Shown here: one piece after another, positions 28,172 to 37,118 of the stretch
Layout: each line of letters starts with the position of its first letter
How positions within the stretch are numbered: position 1 is the stretch's first letter
DNA from: Hydrogenophaga sp.
GTDB taxonomy: Bacteria > Pseudomonadota > Gammaproteobacteria > Burkholderiales > Burkholderiaceae_C
Direction of reading: 5' to 3'
Assembly (NCBI RefSeq): GCF_019264445.1
Contig: NZ_JAHVAB010000063.1
Location: forward strand, 1-50,595
DNA length: 50,595 bases
The notes under the pieces: generated by a model
Told to the model about the DNA's origin: nothing
Database searches by the model: none
Seen by the model: only the letters and a program-made list of their open reading frames with translations
Translations under genes and position numbers: made by a program

Positions 28172-28755
28172 CGCGCGAACGTCCATCACGGCAACAAGGC
28201 GTCGGCCTGATCGAGACCCTCGTCGCGATGCTGGTGTTGGCATTGGGTGTTCTGGGCATGGCAGCCATTCAGGTCCGCACCTTGACCAGCACACGCGTCA
28301 CCCAACTGCGCGCAGAGGCTGTGCGTGCCACGGATGACCTGCTCGATCGCATCCAGACGAACGCAGCCATCCGGAATGCGCCTCCCATCGTTAACCCCTA
28401 CATCACGACGTGGGGCGAAGCGCCAGAACCGGAGATGGATTGCGCACTCGTCCCTTGCGATGGCACGCAACTCGCGGCGTTTGATCTCGCACAGTGGAAG
28501 GCAGGCCTGGCCATGGCATTGCCGTCGGGCGACGCAAGGGTGTTTGCCTCGGACACCGACCCGAACCAACTTGGCATTCTGATTGCGTGGACTGAAGCTG
28601 CCGCCAAGAACGAAAGCACCGCGGGGCAAAACGAACGTGCGCTGTTTTCGCAGGCCGTCGCCGTGCAGGACGCATTGGGGCAGGCGGGAACGGGTCTGGC
28701 CAACATCGCGTGCCCCGCGCAGCAGACCTGTCATCTGACCTTCATCCGTCCCTGA
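28168..28755 (+). CDS. pilV: type IV pilus minor pilin PilV (cluster 2)
   Basis: A 195-residue minor pilin, second copy. The cleavage site is QQG|VGLIETLVAMLVLALGVLGMAA, with +5 glutamate and the PilV-type GVLGMAAIQ. The periplasmic domain has cysteines in MDCALVPCDG and near the end (IACPAQQTCHL). The ATG at 28168 overlaps the stop of the shortened fimT. It looks intact, in contrast to its neighbours. The second in-frame ATG upstream (28153) lies inside fimT2 and is less likely. Confidence 0.82.
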   Translation: MTRERPSRQQGVGLIETLVAMLVLALGVLGMAAIQVRTLTSTRVTQLRAEAVRATDDLLDRIQTNAAIRNAPPIVNPYITTWGEAPEPEMDCALVPCDGTQLAAFDLAQWKAGLAMALPSGDARVFASDTDPNQLGILIAWTEAAAKNESTAGQNERALFSQAVAVQDALGQAGTGLANIACPAQQTCHLTFIRP

Positions 28756-28760
28756 TCGCC

Positions 28761-29555
28761 ATGGCACTGCCTCTTGCACACCGTCACATCCAGATCAACG
28801 CGCAGTCTGGCACCAGCCTTGTCGAGCTGATGGTCAGCCTGGTGATCGGTCTGCTGGTGGTTCTGGTGGCAATCGGCACACTCGCCTCCACCCGCACAGC
28901 CTCGCGGGCGGTGGGCGACAGCACACGCTTGCAGCAAGACGCCACGACAGTCTTCCGCATCATGGGCAGATCAGCGCGTCAGGCCGGCGCATGGCGCTTG
29001 ATCGATACAGCCACCGGTAGCGGTCGCGTGGTGTTCAACACGGCTTACACGGGCATTGCCGACAATCCGACACCGTGGCAACCCATCTGGATCATGGGCA
29101 CAGACGGCGAAGGAACCGCTCCCGACACATTGACCATCCACCGGGACAGCCAGGCACAAGTGGCCGATAGCGTGGATTGCATCGGTGAGGCCAGCACCGA
29201 TTTGAACGGGGTGCGAGACACCTTCAGTGTCGACAACGGGATGCTGCGGTGCGACGGCTCTGGCCCTACACAAGGTGCCCTGGCACTCATAAGCGGCGTT
29301 GAAGATCTTCAAGTGTGGTACGGCCTGCGACAAGGAGGGGGATTGCGCTACGTGACAGCGAGCGAGCTGGCCGTGCTGACGCCTGCACGTTGGAACCAGG
29401 TGGAGAGCGTGCGCATCTGCTTGCGACTCGTTGGAGAACTTACCGACAACCCGGGCGCTGCGACAACAGGCTGCCAGGCCGAGCCGATCGCAAACGACGG
29501 ACGCCTGCGCAGGGTGTTTTTTCGTGTCTTCAAGCTGCGAAACGTCGACGCATGA
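28761..29555 (+). CDS. pilW: type IV pilus minor pilin PilW (cluster 2)
   Basis: A 264-residue minor pilin, shorter than PilW of cluster 1 (357). The leader is QSG|TSLVELMVSLVIGLLVVLVA with +5 glutamate. The PilW-type segment GALALISGVEDLQVWYGL is present near residue 175, and the end (FFRVFKLRNVDA) is like the family's VxxLRN tail. The ATG at 28761 comes six bases after pilV2. Its stop overlaps the ATG of the truncated pilX2. Confidence 0.82.
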   Translation: MALPLAHRHIQINAQSGTSLVELMVSLVIGLLVVLVAIGTLASTRTASRAVGDSTRLQQDATTVFRIMGRSARQAGAWRLIDTATGSGRVVFNTAYTGIADNPTPWQPIWIMGTDGEGTAPDTLTIHRDSQAQVADSVDCIGEASTDLNGVRDTFSVDNGMLRCDGSGPTQGALALISGVEDLQVWYGLRQGGGLRYVTASELAVLTPARWNQVESVRICLRLVGELTDNPGAATTGCQAEPIANDGRLRRVFFRVFKLRNVDA

Positions 29556-29779
29556 CAAACCTCCCGATGCATCTCCCCCGGCATCAAAAGGGGATATCGC
29601 TCATCACCGTGATGGTGATGCTTCTGCTTTCAACCTTGATCGTGCTCTCCGCCACCCGGCTGGGGTGGCTCCATGAGAAGCTGGTGGGCAGCGAAAGTGA
29701 CCACCAGCGCGCATTCGCAGCCGCCGAGGCGCTCAACCTCCGCGAGATCGGACGTTTGGCAATACCGACTCCACCATGA
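29552..29779 (+). pseudogene. truncated PilX N-terminal fragment (cluster 2)
   Basis: A 75-residue open frame with the PilX leader QKG|ISLITVMVMLLLSTLIVLSATRLG, which lacks +5 glutamate as expected for PilX, and the start of the PilX domain (SDHQRAFAAAEALNLREIG). It then ends at a TGA, about 165 residues short of a normal PilX. The most likely explanation is loss of the middle and end of pilX, possibly together with most of a following pilY1. Whether it is translated into a stable protein cannot be told. Confidence 0.6.
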
Positions 29780-29949
29780 ACACGGCGGACACCTCTCGCC
29801 ATGAAGAGGAAAGTGACGAATACGCGCGCGTCTACACACCGGACGACAACCACAACCTGATCTCGCTGCGCGGGAACGGCCCGACAAGTCAAACGCTCAT
29901 CACCACCAAGGTGCCAGGGAAGCGAGCCGACTGGCTGGAAATCCAATGA
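29776..29949 (+). pseudogene. 57-codon ORF resembling a PilY1 C-terminal tail
   Basis: This short frame overlaps the stop of the truncated pilX2 (ATGA) and ends with an ATGA overlap to pilE2. The protein ends [17 protein letters not shown], which resembles the tail of PilY1 proteins; the cluster 1 PilY1 ends [14 protein letters not shown]. It sits exactly where pilY1 lies in cluster 1. It could be the remnant of a deleted pilY1. A frameshift of PilX that continues in this frame is the alternative, since the frame is open upstream to about 29731 (RDRTFGNTDST). No similarity search was possible. Confidence 0.4.
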
Positions 29950-30410
29950 GAAGCCAGCACTTGCAATGGAGGGGCCATCGCCCCAAGCGCCTCAGCCACC
30001 AAGAGGGCTTCACCCTCATCGAACTCATGATCACGGTTGCCGTGGTCGCCATCCTCGCCGCCATCGCGCTGCCCAGCTACACCCAATACGTTCAGCGCAG
30101 CCATCGCGCGAACGCGCGGGCCGCACTGCTGCAAACCGCTCAATGGCTTGAACGCGCCGCCACCGCGCAGGGCAGCTACCCGGCCGCTGCGGCAATCCCA
30201 GCGGGGGTAATGGCGGTGGAAGGTGGGCGCTACAACGTGGCCGTCAGCGCGATCAACGCCGCCACCTTTGTGCTGCAGGCAGCGCCCAATGCTGCACAAA
30301 GCGCCGATCCCTGCGGGACTTTTCAGCTGAACGAAGCCGGTGTGAGGACGCAGGTTGCCACCGAAACCGTGGCGGCGCCCTTGCCTGCCCAGGAGTGCTG
30401 GAACCGCTAA
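29946..30410 (+). CDS. pilE: type IV pilin PilE-like (cluster 2)
   Basis: A 154-residue pilin with the classic site [26 protein letters not shown] and +5 glutamate. The following helix [20 protein letters not shown] and the end (DPCGTFQL to ECWNR) match PilE of cluster 1, including the disulfide loop and the CWxR terminus. It looks intact, in contrast to FimT2 and PilX2. The ATG overlaps the stop of the 57-codon frame. It ends 81 bases before ribE. Confidence 0.85.
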   Translation: MRSQHLQWRGHRPKRLSHQEGFTLIELMITVAVVAILAAIALPSYTQYVQRSHRANARAALLQTAQWLERAATAQGSYPAAAAIPAGVMAVEGGRYNVAVSAINAATFVLQAAPNAAQSADPCGTFQLNEAGVRTQVATETVAAPLPAQECWNR

Positions 30411-30491
30411 AAGGCGCCCTATTCCCGGGTTATCCAGGGCCGGATCGCGTTAGCGGGTTGGGCGTTTTGCAAACCCTGCGAAAATACGCCG

Positions 30492-31136
30492 ATGTTTACC
30501 GGCATCATCACCGGCGTGGGGCGCATCGCCGCCCTCCACGACCTGGGCAGCTCTTTGGACCACGGCAAGCGACTCACCCTTGAGGCGCCGCCGGGCTACC
30601 TCGACGACGTGGGCTTGGGCGACAGCATCGCCCTCAATGGCGCCTGCATGACCGTCACTTCGCTGGATCTGCCCCAGCAACGCTTCACCATCGATATTTC
30701 CGCAGAGTCGCTGCACCGCACAACCGGCCTTGCGCAGGCGGGCGGGCGCGTCAACCTGGAGAAAGCCCTTCGCGCCCACGACCGCCTGGGCGGGCACATC
30801 GTCTCGGGCCACGTGGATGGCATCGGGGCTGTGACCCGCTTCGCACAGGTGGGCGAAAGCTGGGAACTGCGGGTGAACGCGCCGCCTGAGCTCGGCAAAT
30901 ACCTGGCCTACAAAGGCTCGATCACAGTGAACGGCGTGAGCCTCACGGTCAACCAGATCGTGGACACCGCCCAGGGCTGCGAGTTCAGCATCAACCTCAT
31001 CCCCCACACCGTTGAGAACACCGCGCTGGGCGAACTCGCCGCTGGCAGCACGGTGAATCTCGAAATCGACACCGTCGCGCGCTACGTCGAGCGCATGCTC
31101 AGCGCCGGCCAACTCACACCCAAGGACTCCGCATGA
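30492..31136 (+). CDS. ribE: riboflavin synthase alpha chain
   Basis: A 214-residue enzyme that dismutates two 6,7-dimethyl-8-ribityllumazine molecules to give riboflavin and a pyrimidine. It starts with the signature [12 protein letters not shown] and has the tandem repeated barrel halves ([15 protein letters not shown] and [14 protein letters not shown]), with the [11 protein letters not shown] segment between. The end is normal. The next gene's ATG overlaps its stop (ATGA). The 81-base space before it has no FMN riboswitch signature; regulation of the rib genes is therefore not visible here. Confidence 0.97.
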   Translation: MFTGIITGVGRIAALHDLGSSLDHGKRLTLEAPPGYLDDVGLGDSIALNGACMTVTSLDLPQQRFTIDISAESLHRTTGLAQAGGRVNLEKALRAHDRLGGHIVSGHVDGIGAVTRFAQVGESWELRVNAPPELGKYLAYKGSITVNGVSLTVNQIVDTAQGCEFSINLIPHTVENTALGELAAGSTVNLEIDTVARYVERMLSAGQLTPKDSA

Positions 31137-32263
31137 ATGCCCGTGAAATCCCCACCCCGGTGACCATCTCGCCCGTTGAAGACATCGTGGCCGACATGCG
31201 CGCCGGGCGCATCGTGATCCTGGTCGACGAGGAAGACCGCGAGAACGAGGGCGACCTGGTGCTGGCCGCCGACCACGTCACCCCGGAAGCCATCAATTTC
31301 ATGGCGCGTTTTGGTCGCGGCCTGATCTGCCTCACGCTCACTCGCGAACGCTGCGAGCGACTGCGTCTGCCGCCCATGGTGCCGCGCAACGGCACCAAGA
31401 TGGGCACGGCATTCACCATCTCCATCGAAGCAGCTGAAGGTGTGACCACGGGCATTTCGGCAGCCGACCGCGCACGCACGGTGCAGGTGGCCGTGGCGCC
31501 CAACGCCCAGGCCAGCGATCTGGTGCAGCCGGGGCACATTTTTCCGTTGCAGGCGGTCGAAGGCGGCGTGCTGATGCGCGCCGGGCACACCGAGGCGGGC
31601 TGCGATCTTGCGGCCATGGCCGGCTGCAGCCCCGCTTCCGTCATCTGCGAAATCATGAAAGACGACGGCACCATGGCGCGTCTGCCGGATTTGCAGGTGT
31701 TCGCGGCCGAACACGGCTTGAAGATCGGCACCATTGCCGACCTGATCGAGCACCGCAGCCGCAACGAGTGTCTGGTGAAGAAGCTCGGCACGCGCAGCCT
31801 GCAGACCGCGTTCGGCGAATTCCAGGCGACCGCGTTCAGCGATGCGCCCAGCGGTGCCTTGCACCTGGCCCTCGTCAAAGGCCAGTGGGGCCCGGAGGAC
31901 AGCGTGGCCGTGCGGGTGCACGAGCCGCTGTCGGTGCTCGATGCGCTGGAGGTCGGCCGCTCCATGCATTCGTGGAGCCTGGAGGCCAGCCTGCGCCACA
32001 TCGCGCAGGCCGGTGCCGGTGTCGCTGTGTTGTTGAACTGCGGCGAAACCGCTGCCCAGCTGCTCGCCCAGTTCGAAGGCACGGCGCGCTCCGCGCAGGC
32101 GCCCGAGCGTGGCCGCATGGACCTGCGCACCTACGGCGTGGGCGCACAGATCCTGCGCGACTGCGGCGTGCACCGCATGCAGCTCATGGGCAATCCGCGC
32201 CGCATGCCCAGCATGACGGGCTACGGCCTCGAAATCACGGGATACCTCGGTCGCAACGACTGA
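31133..32263 (+). CDS. ribB: 3,4-dihydroxy-2-butanone 4-phosphate synthase with degenerate RibA-like domain
   Basis: The first 210 residues are an intact Rib[17 protein letters not shown], the acidic-residue metal site, and [14 protein letters not shown] are present, so it makes 3,4-dihydroxy-2-butanone 4-phosphate from ribulose 5-phosphate. The C-terminal 165 residues have the fold of GTP cyclohydrolase II but lack its zinc cysteines and catalytic residues: where RibA has SECLTGDxFGSxRCDC this protein reads [19 protein letters not shown]. This matches the RibBX class known in Proteobacteria, in which the second domain lacks cyclohydrolase activity. A separate ribA must therefore exist elsewhere in the genome. 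The total is 376 residues; the ATG overlaps the ribE stop and ribH follows 43 bases later. Confidence 0.93.
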   Translation: MNAREIPTPVTISPVEDIVADMRAGRIVILVDEEDRENEGDLVLAADHVTPEAINFMARFGRGLICLTLTRERCERLRLPPMVPRNGTKMGTAFTISIEAAEGVTTGISAADRARTVQVAVAPNAQASDLVQPGHIFPLQAVEGGVLMRAGHTEAGCDLAAMAGCSPASVICEIMKDDGTMARLPDLQVFAAEHGLKIGTIADLIEHRSRNECLVKKLGTRSLQTAFGEFQATAFSDAPSGALHLALVKGQWGPEDSVAVRVHEPLSVLDALEVGRSMHSWSLEASLRHIAQAGAGVAVLLNCGETAAQLLAQFEGTARSAQAPERGRMDLRTYGVGAQILRDCGVHRMQLMGNPRRMPSMTGYGLEITGYLGRND

Positions 32264-32306
32264 GCCACCCTCTTCCCTTCAATTCCCTTCAGAAACGGAT
32301 TTCCTC

Positions 32307-32771
32307 ATGTTCGGCGCAGACAAAGGCACCCCCGGTGTGCTCGATGGCAAGAAATTCAGCATCGGCATCGTGCAGGCCCGCTTCAATGAAGCCATCACCA
32401 ACGCCCTGTTCGACGCCTGCCTGGCCGAGTTGCTCGCGCTGGGTGTGCAAGAAAAAAACATCGCCCATGTGAAAGTGCCTGGCGCACTGGAAGTGCCGGT
32501 GGCCCTGCAGGCCATGGCCGAGCGCGACGACTTTGACGCACTGATCGCCCTGGGCTGCATCATCCGCGGCGAGACCTACCACTTCGAACTGGTGGCCAAC
32601 GAATCCGGTGCGGGCGTCACGCGCCTGTCGCTGGACTACCAGATCCCCATTGCCAACGCCATCCTGACCACCGAAAACCTGGAGCAGGCCATGGCCCGCC
32701 AGACCGACAAGGGGCGAGACGCCGCCCGCGTCGCGGTGGAGATGGCCCATCTGCTCCAAGAGATTGGCTGA
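32307..32771 (+). CDS. ribH: 6,7-dimethyl-8-ribityllumazine synthase
   Basis: A 154-residue lumazine synthase, which forms icosahedral or decameric particles and condenses the pyrimidine intermediate with dihydroxybutanone phosphate. The substrate loop [18 protein letters not shown] and the motif [15 protein letters not shown], with the catalytic histidine, are present, as is [11 protein letters not shown] near the end. Length is normal. It is preceded by CAGAAACGGA-type sequence and lies two bases before nusB, an order (ribH-nusB) conserved in many bacteria. Confidence 0.97.
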   Translation: MFGADKGTPGVLDGKKFSIGIVQARFNEAITNALFDACLAELLALGVQEKNIAHVKVPGALEVPVALQAMAERDDFDALIALGCIIRGETYHFELVANESGAGVTRLSLDYQIPIANAILTTENLEQAMARQTDKGRDAARVAVEMAHLLQEIG

Positions 32772-32773
32772 CC

Positions 32774-33298
32774 ATGTCCGCAGACCACAACACCCCGACC
32801 AGCGAACCCCGCACCAAAGCCGGCGGCACTGTCCGCAAGGCGGCCGACAAGTCGGCCCGCACCCGCGCGCGCGAGTTTGCGCTGCAGGCCCTGTACCAGC
32901 ACCTGGTCGGGCGCAACGCAGCGATCGACATCGACGCCTTCACCCGTGACCTCGCCGGTTTCCACAAGGCCGACAGCGTGCACTTCGACGCCTTGCTGCA
33001 TGGCTGCGTTGCCGAAGCCGACGCGCTCGACGCGCTCATCACGCCCCGGCTGGACCGCCCGCTGGCCGAGCTCTCGCCCATCGAACGCGGCGTGCTCTGG
33101 ATTGGCGCCTACGAGTTCCAGCATTGCCTGGACGTGCCCTGGCGCGTCGTGCTCAACGAATGCATCGAGCTGGCCAAGTCTTTCGGTGGCACCGACGGCC
33201 ACAAGTACGTCAACGGCGTGCTGCACCAGCTGGCCTCCCAACTGCGCCCGGCCGAAGTGGCTGCCTCACCCGCCGCCGCACGCAAGCCCGCCCCATGA
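32774..33298 (+). CDS. nusB: transcription antitermination factor NusB
   Basis: A 174-residue all-helical protein that works with NusE (S10) to bind boxA and prevent early termination of rRNA transcripts. The N-terminal region has [18 protein letters not shown] and the later segments are [16 protein letters not shown] and [26 protein letters not shown], the typical family motif. A longer N-terminal extension (about 30 residues, Thr/Lys-rich) precedes the core, which is common in betaproteobacteria. The aminotransferase ATG overlaps its stop (ATGA). Confidence 0.96.
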   Translation: MSADHNTPTSEPRTKAGGTVRKAADKSARTRAREFALQALYQHLVGRNAAIDIDAFTRDLAGFHKADSVHFDALLHGCVAEADALDALITPRLDRPLAELSPIERGVLWIGAYEFQHCLDVPWRVVLNECIELAKSFGGTDGHKYVNGVLHQLASQLRPAEVAASPAAARKPAP

Positions 33299-34515
33299 GG
33301 ATCGCCCAGCGCGCGCAGCGCGTGGAACCGTTCTACGTGATGGAGCTGGCCAAGGCCGCCTCTGCCATGGCCGAGCAAGCGCGTGAGGGCGATCGGGCGA
33401 TGATCTACCTCAACATCGGTGAGCCCGATTTCACAGCGCCGCCCGCCGTCATGGCGGCGGCCGAGCGCGCCATTCGGGGCGGCCGCAGCCAGTACACGCA
33501 GGCCATGGGCCTGCCCGCGCTGCGCGAGGCCATCAGCGGCTGGTATGCGGCGCGCTTCGGCCTGAACATCGATCCTGCGCGCATCGTCGTCACCGCAGGC
33601 GCATCGGCCGCGCTGCAGCTCGCCTGCCTGGCGCTCATCGAAGCCGGTGACGAAGTGCTGATGCCCGACCCGAGCTACCCCTGCAACCGGCAATTCGTGC
33701 AGGCTGCCGAGGGCCGCGCCGTGTTGATCCCTTCGGGCCCCGAGCAGCGCTTTCAGCTGAGCGCGCAACAGGTGGAAGCCGCGTGGTCCGGCGCCACGCG
33801 CGGCGTGTTGCTGGCGTCCCCGTCCAACCCCACGGGCACCAGCATCGCGCGCGACGAGCTCGAGCGCATTGCCCGCTTCGTGCGCAGCCGCCAGGGCATC
33901 ACGCTTGTTGACGAGATCTACCTCGGTCTGAGCTACGAGGAAGCCTACGGCCACAGCGCGCTCGGCTTGCCCGATGGCCTCGGCGACGAGGTCATCAGCA
34001 TCAACAGCTTCTCGAAGTACTTCAACATGACGGGCTGGCGCCTGGGCTGGCTCGTGTTGCCGCCGGCCCTGGTGCCCGCTGTGGAGCGGCTCGCCCAGAA
34101 CCTCTTCATTTGCGCCAGCACCATCGCGCAGCACGCCGCGCTGGCCTGCTTTGAGCCCGACAGCCTGGCCGAATACGAACGCCGGCGTCACGAGTTCAAA
34201 GCCCGGCGCGATTACTTCATTCCCGAGCTCAACCGGCTGGGTCTGACCGTTCCCGTGATGCCCGACGGCGCGTTCTACGCCTGGGCCGACGTGACCGGCC
34301 TGTGCCAGCGCTGGGGTGTGCCGCCCGCGGGCGCGCGGCCCGACGAAGGCGGCAGCTGGGCCCTCGCGTTCGAGCTGATGAAGCGCTGCCAGCTGGCCAC
34401 CACGCCCGGGCGCGACTTCGGCCTGGCCGCGCCGGGGCGCTACCTGCGTTTCTCCACCGCCAATGCCATGGCCCAGCTCCAGGAAGCCGTGGCCCGCCTG
34501 GAGCATGCCCTGTGA
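33295..34515 (+). CDS. PLP-dependent class I/II aminotransferase
   Basis: A 406-residue aminotransferase. Class I motifs are clear: the helix start YLNIGEPDF, the nucleotide-independent PLP pocket [12 protein letters not shown] and SPSNPTGT, the aspartate in [10 protein letters not shown] and the PLP lysine in [17 protein letters not shown]. The substrate cannot be read from the sequence; related proteins in Burkholderiales are annotated as aspartate, tyrosine or alanine aminotransferases. It overlaps nusB by four bases and the YbgC GTG overlaps its stop, so it forms part of a tightly packed run from ribH to tolA. Confidence 0.85.
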   Translation: MRIAQRAQRVEPFYVMELAKAASAMAEQAREGDRAMIYLNIGEPDFTAPPAVMAAAERAIRGGRSQYTQAMGLPALREAISGWYAARFGLNIDPARIVVTAGASAALQLACLALIEAGDEVLMPDPSYPCNRQFVQAAEGRAVLIPSGPEQRFQLSAQQVEAAWSGATRGVLLASPSNPTGTSIARDELERIARFVRSRQGITLVDEIYLGLSYEEAYGHSALGLPDGLGDEVISINSFSKYFNMTGWRLGWLVLPPALVPAVERLAQNLFICASTIAQHAALACFEPDSLAEYERRRHEFKARRDYFIPELNRLGLTVPVMPDGAFYAWADVTGLCQRWGVPPAGARPDEGGSWALAFELMKRCQLATTPGRDFGLAAPGRYLRFSTANAMAQLQEAVARLEHAL

Positions 34516-34946
34516 GCGAACAGGCCGCGTTCACTTGGCCCGTGCGCGTGTACTGGGAAGACACGGACGCGGGCGGCATCGTCTTCTACGCCAACTACCT
34601 GAAGTTCTTTGAGCGCGCGCGCACCGAATGGCTGCGCCAGCTGGGCATCGGGCAACAGGCCCTGCGCGACGAGGTGGGCGGCATGTTCGTGGTGAGCGAA
34701 ACGCAGGTGCAGTACCACCGGCCGGCGCGTCTGGATGATTTGCTTCTGGTTACAGCCCGCGTCCGGGATGCCGGCCGGGCCTCGCTGACAATCGAGCAGC
34801 GCGCGTTTCTGCAGCCGGCGCAGGCCGACTTGCCCCCGCTGCTGCTCTGCGAAGGCACCATCCGCATCGGCTGGGTCGATGCCCGGCACCTGCGCCCCCA
34901 ACGCATTCCGGCCCAGGTACTGGCCGCGCTGCAGGCGCCACGTTGA
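34512..34946 (+). CDS. ybgC: acyl-CoA thioesterase YbgC (Tol-Pal associated)
   Basis: A 144-residue hotdog thioesterase. The 4-hydroxybenzoyl-CoA thioesterase-type motif YWEDTDAGGIVFYANYLKFFERARTE holds the catalytic aspartate, and the first strand begins FTWPVRVY. The start is a GTG at 34512-34514 overlapping the aminotransferase TGA, giving the expected family length; no ATG is available. YbgC hydrolyses short-chain acyl-CoA and is almost always the first gene of the tol-pal operon, as here, where tolQ follows after 46 bases. Confidence 0.9.
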   Translation: MSEQAAFTWPVRVYWEDTDAGGIVFYANYLKFFERARTEWLRQLGIGQQALRDEVGGMFVVSETQVQYHRPARLDDLLLVTARVRDAGRASLTIEQRAFLQPAQADLPPLLLCEGTIRIGWVDARHLRPQRIPAQVLAALQAPR

Positions 34947-34992
34947 CCGTTCGCCGCGAAACTTTTTTTTCATCCACCGCCTCCGAACACCC

Positions 34993-35691
34993 ATGACCCA
35001 AGATCTCTCCATCGTTCAATTGATGCTCAACGCGAGCTGGGTGGTCCAGGCCGTGGTGGTGTTGCTGCTCACGGTCTCGGTCATGAGCTGGGCCGCGATT
35101 TTCCGCAAGGTGTTCGCACTCAAGCGCGTGCGCGCCCTCAACGAAGACTTCGAACGCGAGTTCTGGTCGGGCACCAACCTCAATGACCTGTACGCCGGCG
35201 CCGCGCAGAACGCCCGGCGCGGCGGGCCCATGGAGCGCATCTTCGCCAGCGGCATGCGCGAGTACCAGAAACTGCGCGAGCGCCGCATCACCGACAACGG
35301 TGCCTTGCTGGACGGCGCGCGCCGCGCCATGCGCGCGAGTTTTCAGCGCGAATTCGACGTGCTCGAGACCAACCTGTCTTTCCTGGGCTCGGTCGGTTCC
35401 GTGTCGCCCTATGTGGGCCTCTTCGGCACGGTGTGGGGCATCATGCACGCCTTCACCGGGCTGGCTGCGCTGGCCCAGGTGACGCTGGCCACCGTGGCGC
35501 CCGGCATTGCCGAAGCGCTGGTGGCCACGGCCATCGGCCTGTTCGCCGCCATTCCGGCGGTGGTGTTCTACAACCGCTTCTCGCACGACATCGACCGGGT
35601 GGCCAACGCCATGGAGACCTTCATGGAAGAGTTCTCCAACATCCTGCAGCGCAACCTCGGCGCGCAGGCCCAGACCGCATCGGGGCACTGA
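34993..35691 (+). CDS. tolQ: Tol-Pal system proton channel subunit TolQ
   Basis: A 232-residue inner-membrane protein of the MotA/ExbB/TolQ family with three transmembrane helices: about 9-32 (LMLNASWVVQAVVVLLLTVSVM), about 129-157 and about 170-194. With TolR and TolA it uses the proton motive force to pull Pal and the outer membrane inward during division. The motif SVSPYVGLFGTVWGIMHAFTG and the segment GIAEALVATAIGLFAAIPAVVFYN are the family signatures. The ATG at 34993 is chosen because the upstream frame lies in the YbgC gene. tolR starts four bases after its stop. Confidence 0.96.
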   Translation: MTQDLSIVQLMLNASWVVQAVVVLLLTVSVMSWAAIFRKVFALKRVRALNEDFEREFWSGTNLNDLYAGAAQNARRGGPMERIFASGMREYQKLRERRITDNGALLDGARRAMRASFQREFDVLETNLSFLGSVGSVSPYVGLFGTVWGIMHAFTGLAALAQVTLATVAPGIAEALVATAIGLFAAIPAVVFYNRFSHDIDRVANAMETFMEEFSNILQRNLGAQAQTASGH

Positions 35692-35694
35692 GCC

Positions 35695-36138
35695 ATGCCC
35701 GCCGTCTCCTCACGCGGCCGCGGCCGCCGCACCATCAACGAGATCAACATGGTGCCCTTCATCGACGTGATGCTGGTGCTGTTGATCATCTTCATGGTGA
35801 CCGCGCCCCTCATCACGCCGAGCCAGATCGCGCTGCCCAGCGTGGGACAGGCCGGGCGCCAGCCTGACCGCTTCGTGGCGGTGGTGATCGACAAGGACGA
35901 GCAGATCAAGGTGCGCGAAGGTTCGTCGAGCGACGAGCCTCAGTCGGTCGCCCTGAGCCAGCTGGTGGTGCGCGTGCAGCAGCTGCAGTCCCTGCGCGGC
36001 ACCCCACCTGAAGGCGGCGTGCCGGTGGTCATCAGCGCCGACAAGAACGTGAAGTACGAAGCCGTTGTTCGCGTGATGGACACCTTGCAGCGCGCGGGCA
36101 TTGCGCGCGTCGGCCTGTCCGTGCAAACCTCGCGCTGA
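35695..36138 (+). CDS. tolR: Tol-Pal system protein TolR
   Basis: A 147-residue ExbD/TolR protein with one N-terminal transmembrane helix (about 22-42). It carries the proton-conducting aspartate in MVPFIDVMLVLLIIFMV, corresponding to D23 of Escherichia coli TolR. The rest is a periplasmic domain, ending GIARVGLSVQTSR. It forms a channel with TolQ and couples to TolA. tolA follows after 13 bases. Length and motifs are ordinary. Confidence 0.96.
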   Translation: MPAVSSRGRGRRTINEINMVPFIDVMLVLLIIFMVTAPLITPSQIALPSVGQAGRQPDRFVAVVIDKDEQIKVREGSSSDEPQSVALSQLVVRVQQLQSLRGTPPEGGVPVVISADKNVKYEAVVRVMDTLQRAGIARVGLSVQTSR

Positions 36139-36151
36139 AGCCCTGACACCC

Positions 36152-37081
36152 ATGCAATCGACCGCCGACCACCTCGACCTGGCACCGCCGCGCAACGGGC
36201 GCTGGCTGGGCCCCATGGGTCTGGCGCTGATTGCGCACGGCCTGCTGGTCGTGGCCCTCACCTGGGGCGTGAGCTGGCAGAACGATGCGGAGCCGGTGTC
36301 TGTGGAGGCCGAGCTGTGGTCGCGCACGCCCCAGCAGGCAGCGCCTCGCGCGGTCGAGCCACCGCCCCCGCCGCCTGCACCGGCGCCCCCTCCAGCCCCC
36401 GCACCCAAACCCGCACCAGCGCCCGCCCCGGCACCGCCACCGCCTGGCCCGACGCAGGCCGAGATTGCCACCGCCCAGGCGAAGAAGAAGGCCGAGGCGG
36501 AGAAGAAGGAACGCGAAGAAGAGGCCAGGAAAGTGGCCGCGGCCAAGGCGGCCGAAAAAGCGGCGGCCGAGAAAAAGGCTGCGGCGGAGAAAGCGGCGGC
36601 CGACAAGAAACTGGCCGCAGAAAAAGCCGCTGCCGAGAAGGAACGCCAGCAGAAACTCGCCGCCGCAGAAAAGCGCGAACAGGAGCGCAAGGAAGCCGCA
36701 GAGGAGAAGCGCAATGCCGAGCTCCGCGCCGACCAGATCAAACGCATGATGGGCCAGGCCGGCGCCAGCGGTGGCCCGCAAAGCACCGGCACCGCCCAGC
36801 AGTCCAGCGGCCCCACACCGGGCTATGGCGCGAAGGTGGCCGCGCGCATCAAGCCCAACGTGGTGTTCACCGACGTGGCGCCGGGCAACCCGCGCGCCGA
36901 GGTGGAGGTGCGCACCCAGCCCGATGGCACGATCACCTCGCGCCGCCTGGTCAAGAGCAGCGGCAACCCCGACTGGGACGAAGCCGTGCTGCGCGCCATC
37001 GACCGCACCAGCACCCTGCCCAAGGACACCGACGGCCGCGTGCCCTCCTCACTCGTGATCGGCCTGCGCCCGCTCGACTGA
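36152..37081 (+). CDS. tolA: Tol-Pal system protein TolA
   Basis: A 309-residue single-pass inner-membrane protein. The N-terminal anchor is about 29-49 (LALIAHGLLVVALTWGV). A proline/alanine-rich region and a long Lys/Glu/Ala-rich helical domain (about 105-210) lead to a C-terminal TonB-like domain (about 225-309), with VAARIKPNVVFTD and VRTQPDGTITSRRLVKSSGN, which contacts TolB and Pal. It is the last gene on this strand, and tolB and pal do not follow; the next gene is dnaE on the opposite strand. TolA is low-complexity, so codon-level errors would be hard to notice. Confidence 0.93.
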   Translation: MQSTADHLDLAPPRNGRWLGPMGLALIAHGLLVVALTWGVSWQNDAEPVSVEAELWSRTPQQAAPRAVEPPPPPPAPAPPPAPAPKPAPAPAPAPPPPGPTQAEIATAQAKKKAEAEKKEREEEARKVAAAKAAEKAAAEKKAAAEKAAADKKLAAEKAAAEKERQQKLAAAEKREQERKEAAEEKRNAELRADQIKRMMGQAGASGGPQSTGTAQQSSGPTPGYGAKVAARIKPNVVFTDVAPGNPRAEVEVRTQPDGTITSRRLVKSSGNPDWDEAVLRAIDRTSTLPKDTDGRVPSSLVIGLRPLD

Positions 37082-37118
37082 TCAAAAAACGTCTCCGGCG
37101 CACATGCCCGACCCAGAA

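Noticed and set aside
30411..30491. FMN riboswitch before ribE or ribD
   Set aside because: The spaces before ribE and ribD are too short and do not show the conserved FMN-riboswitch sequences.
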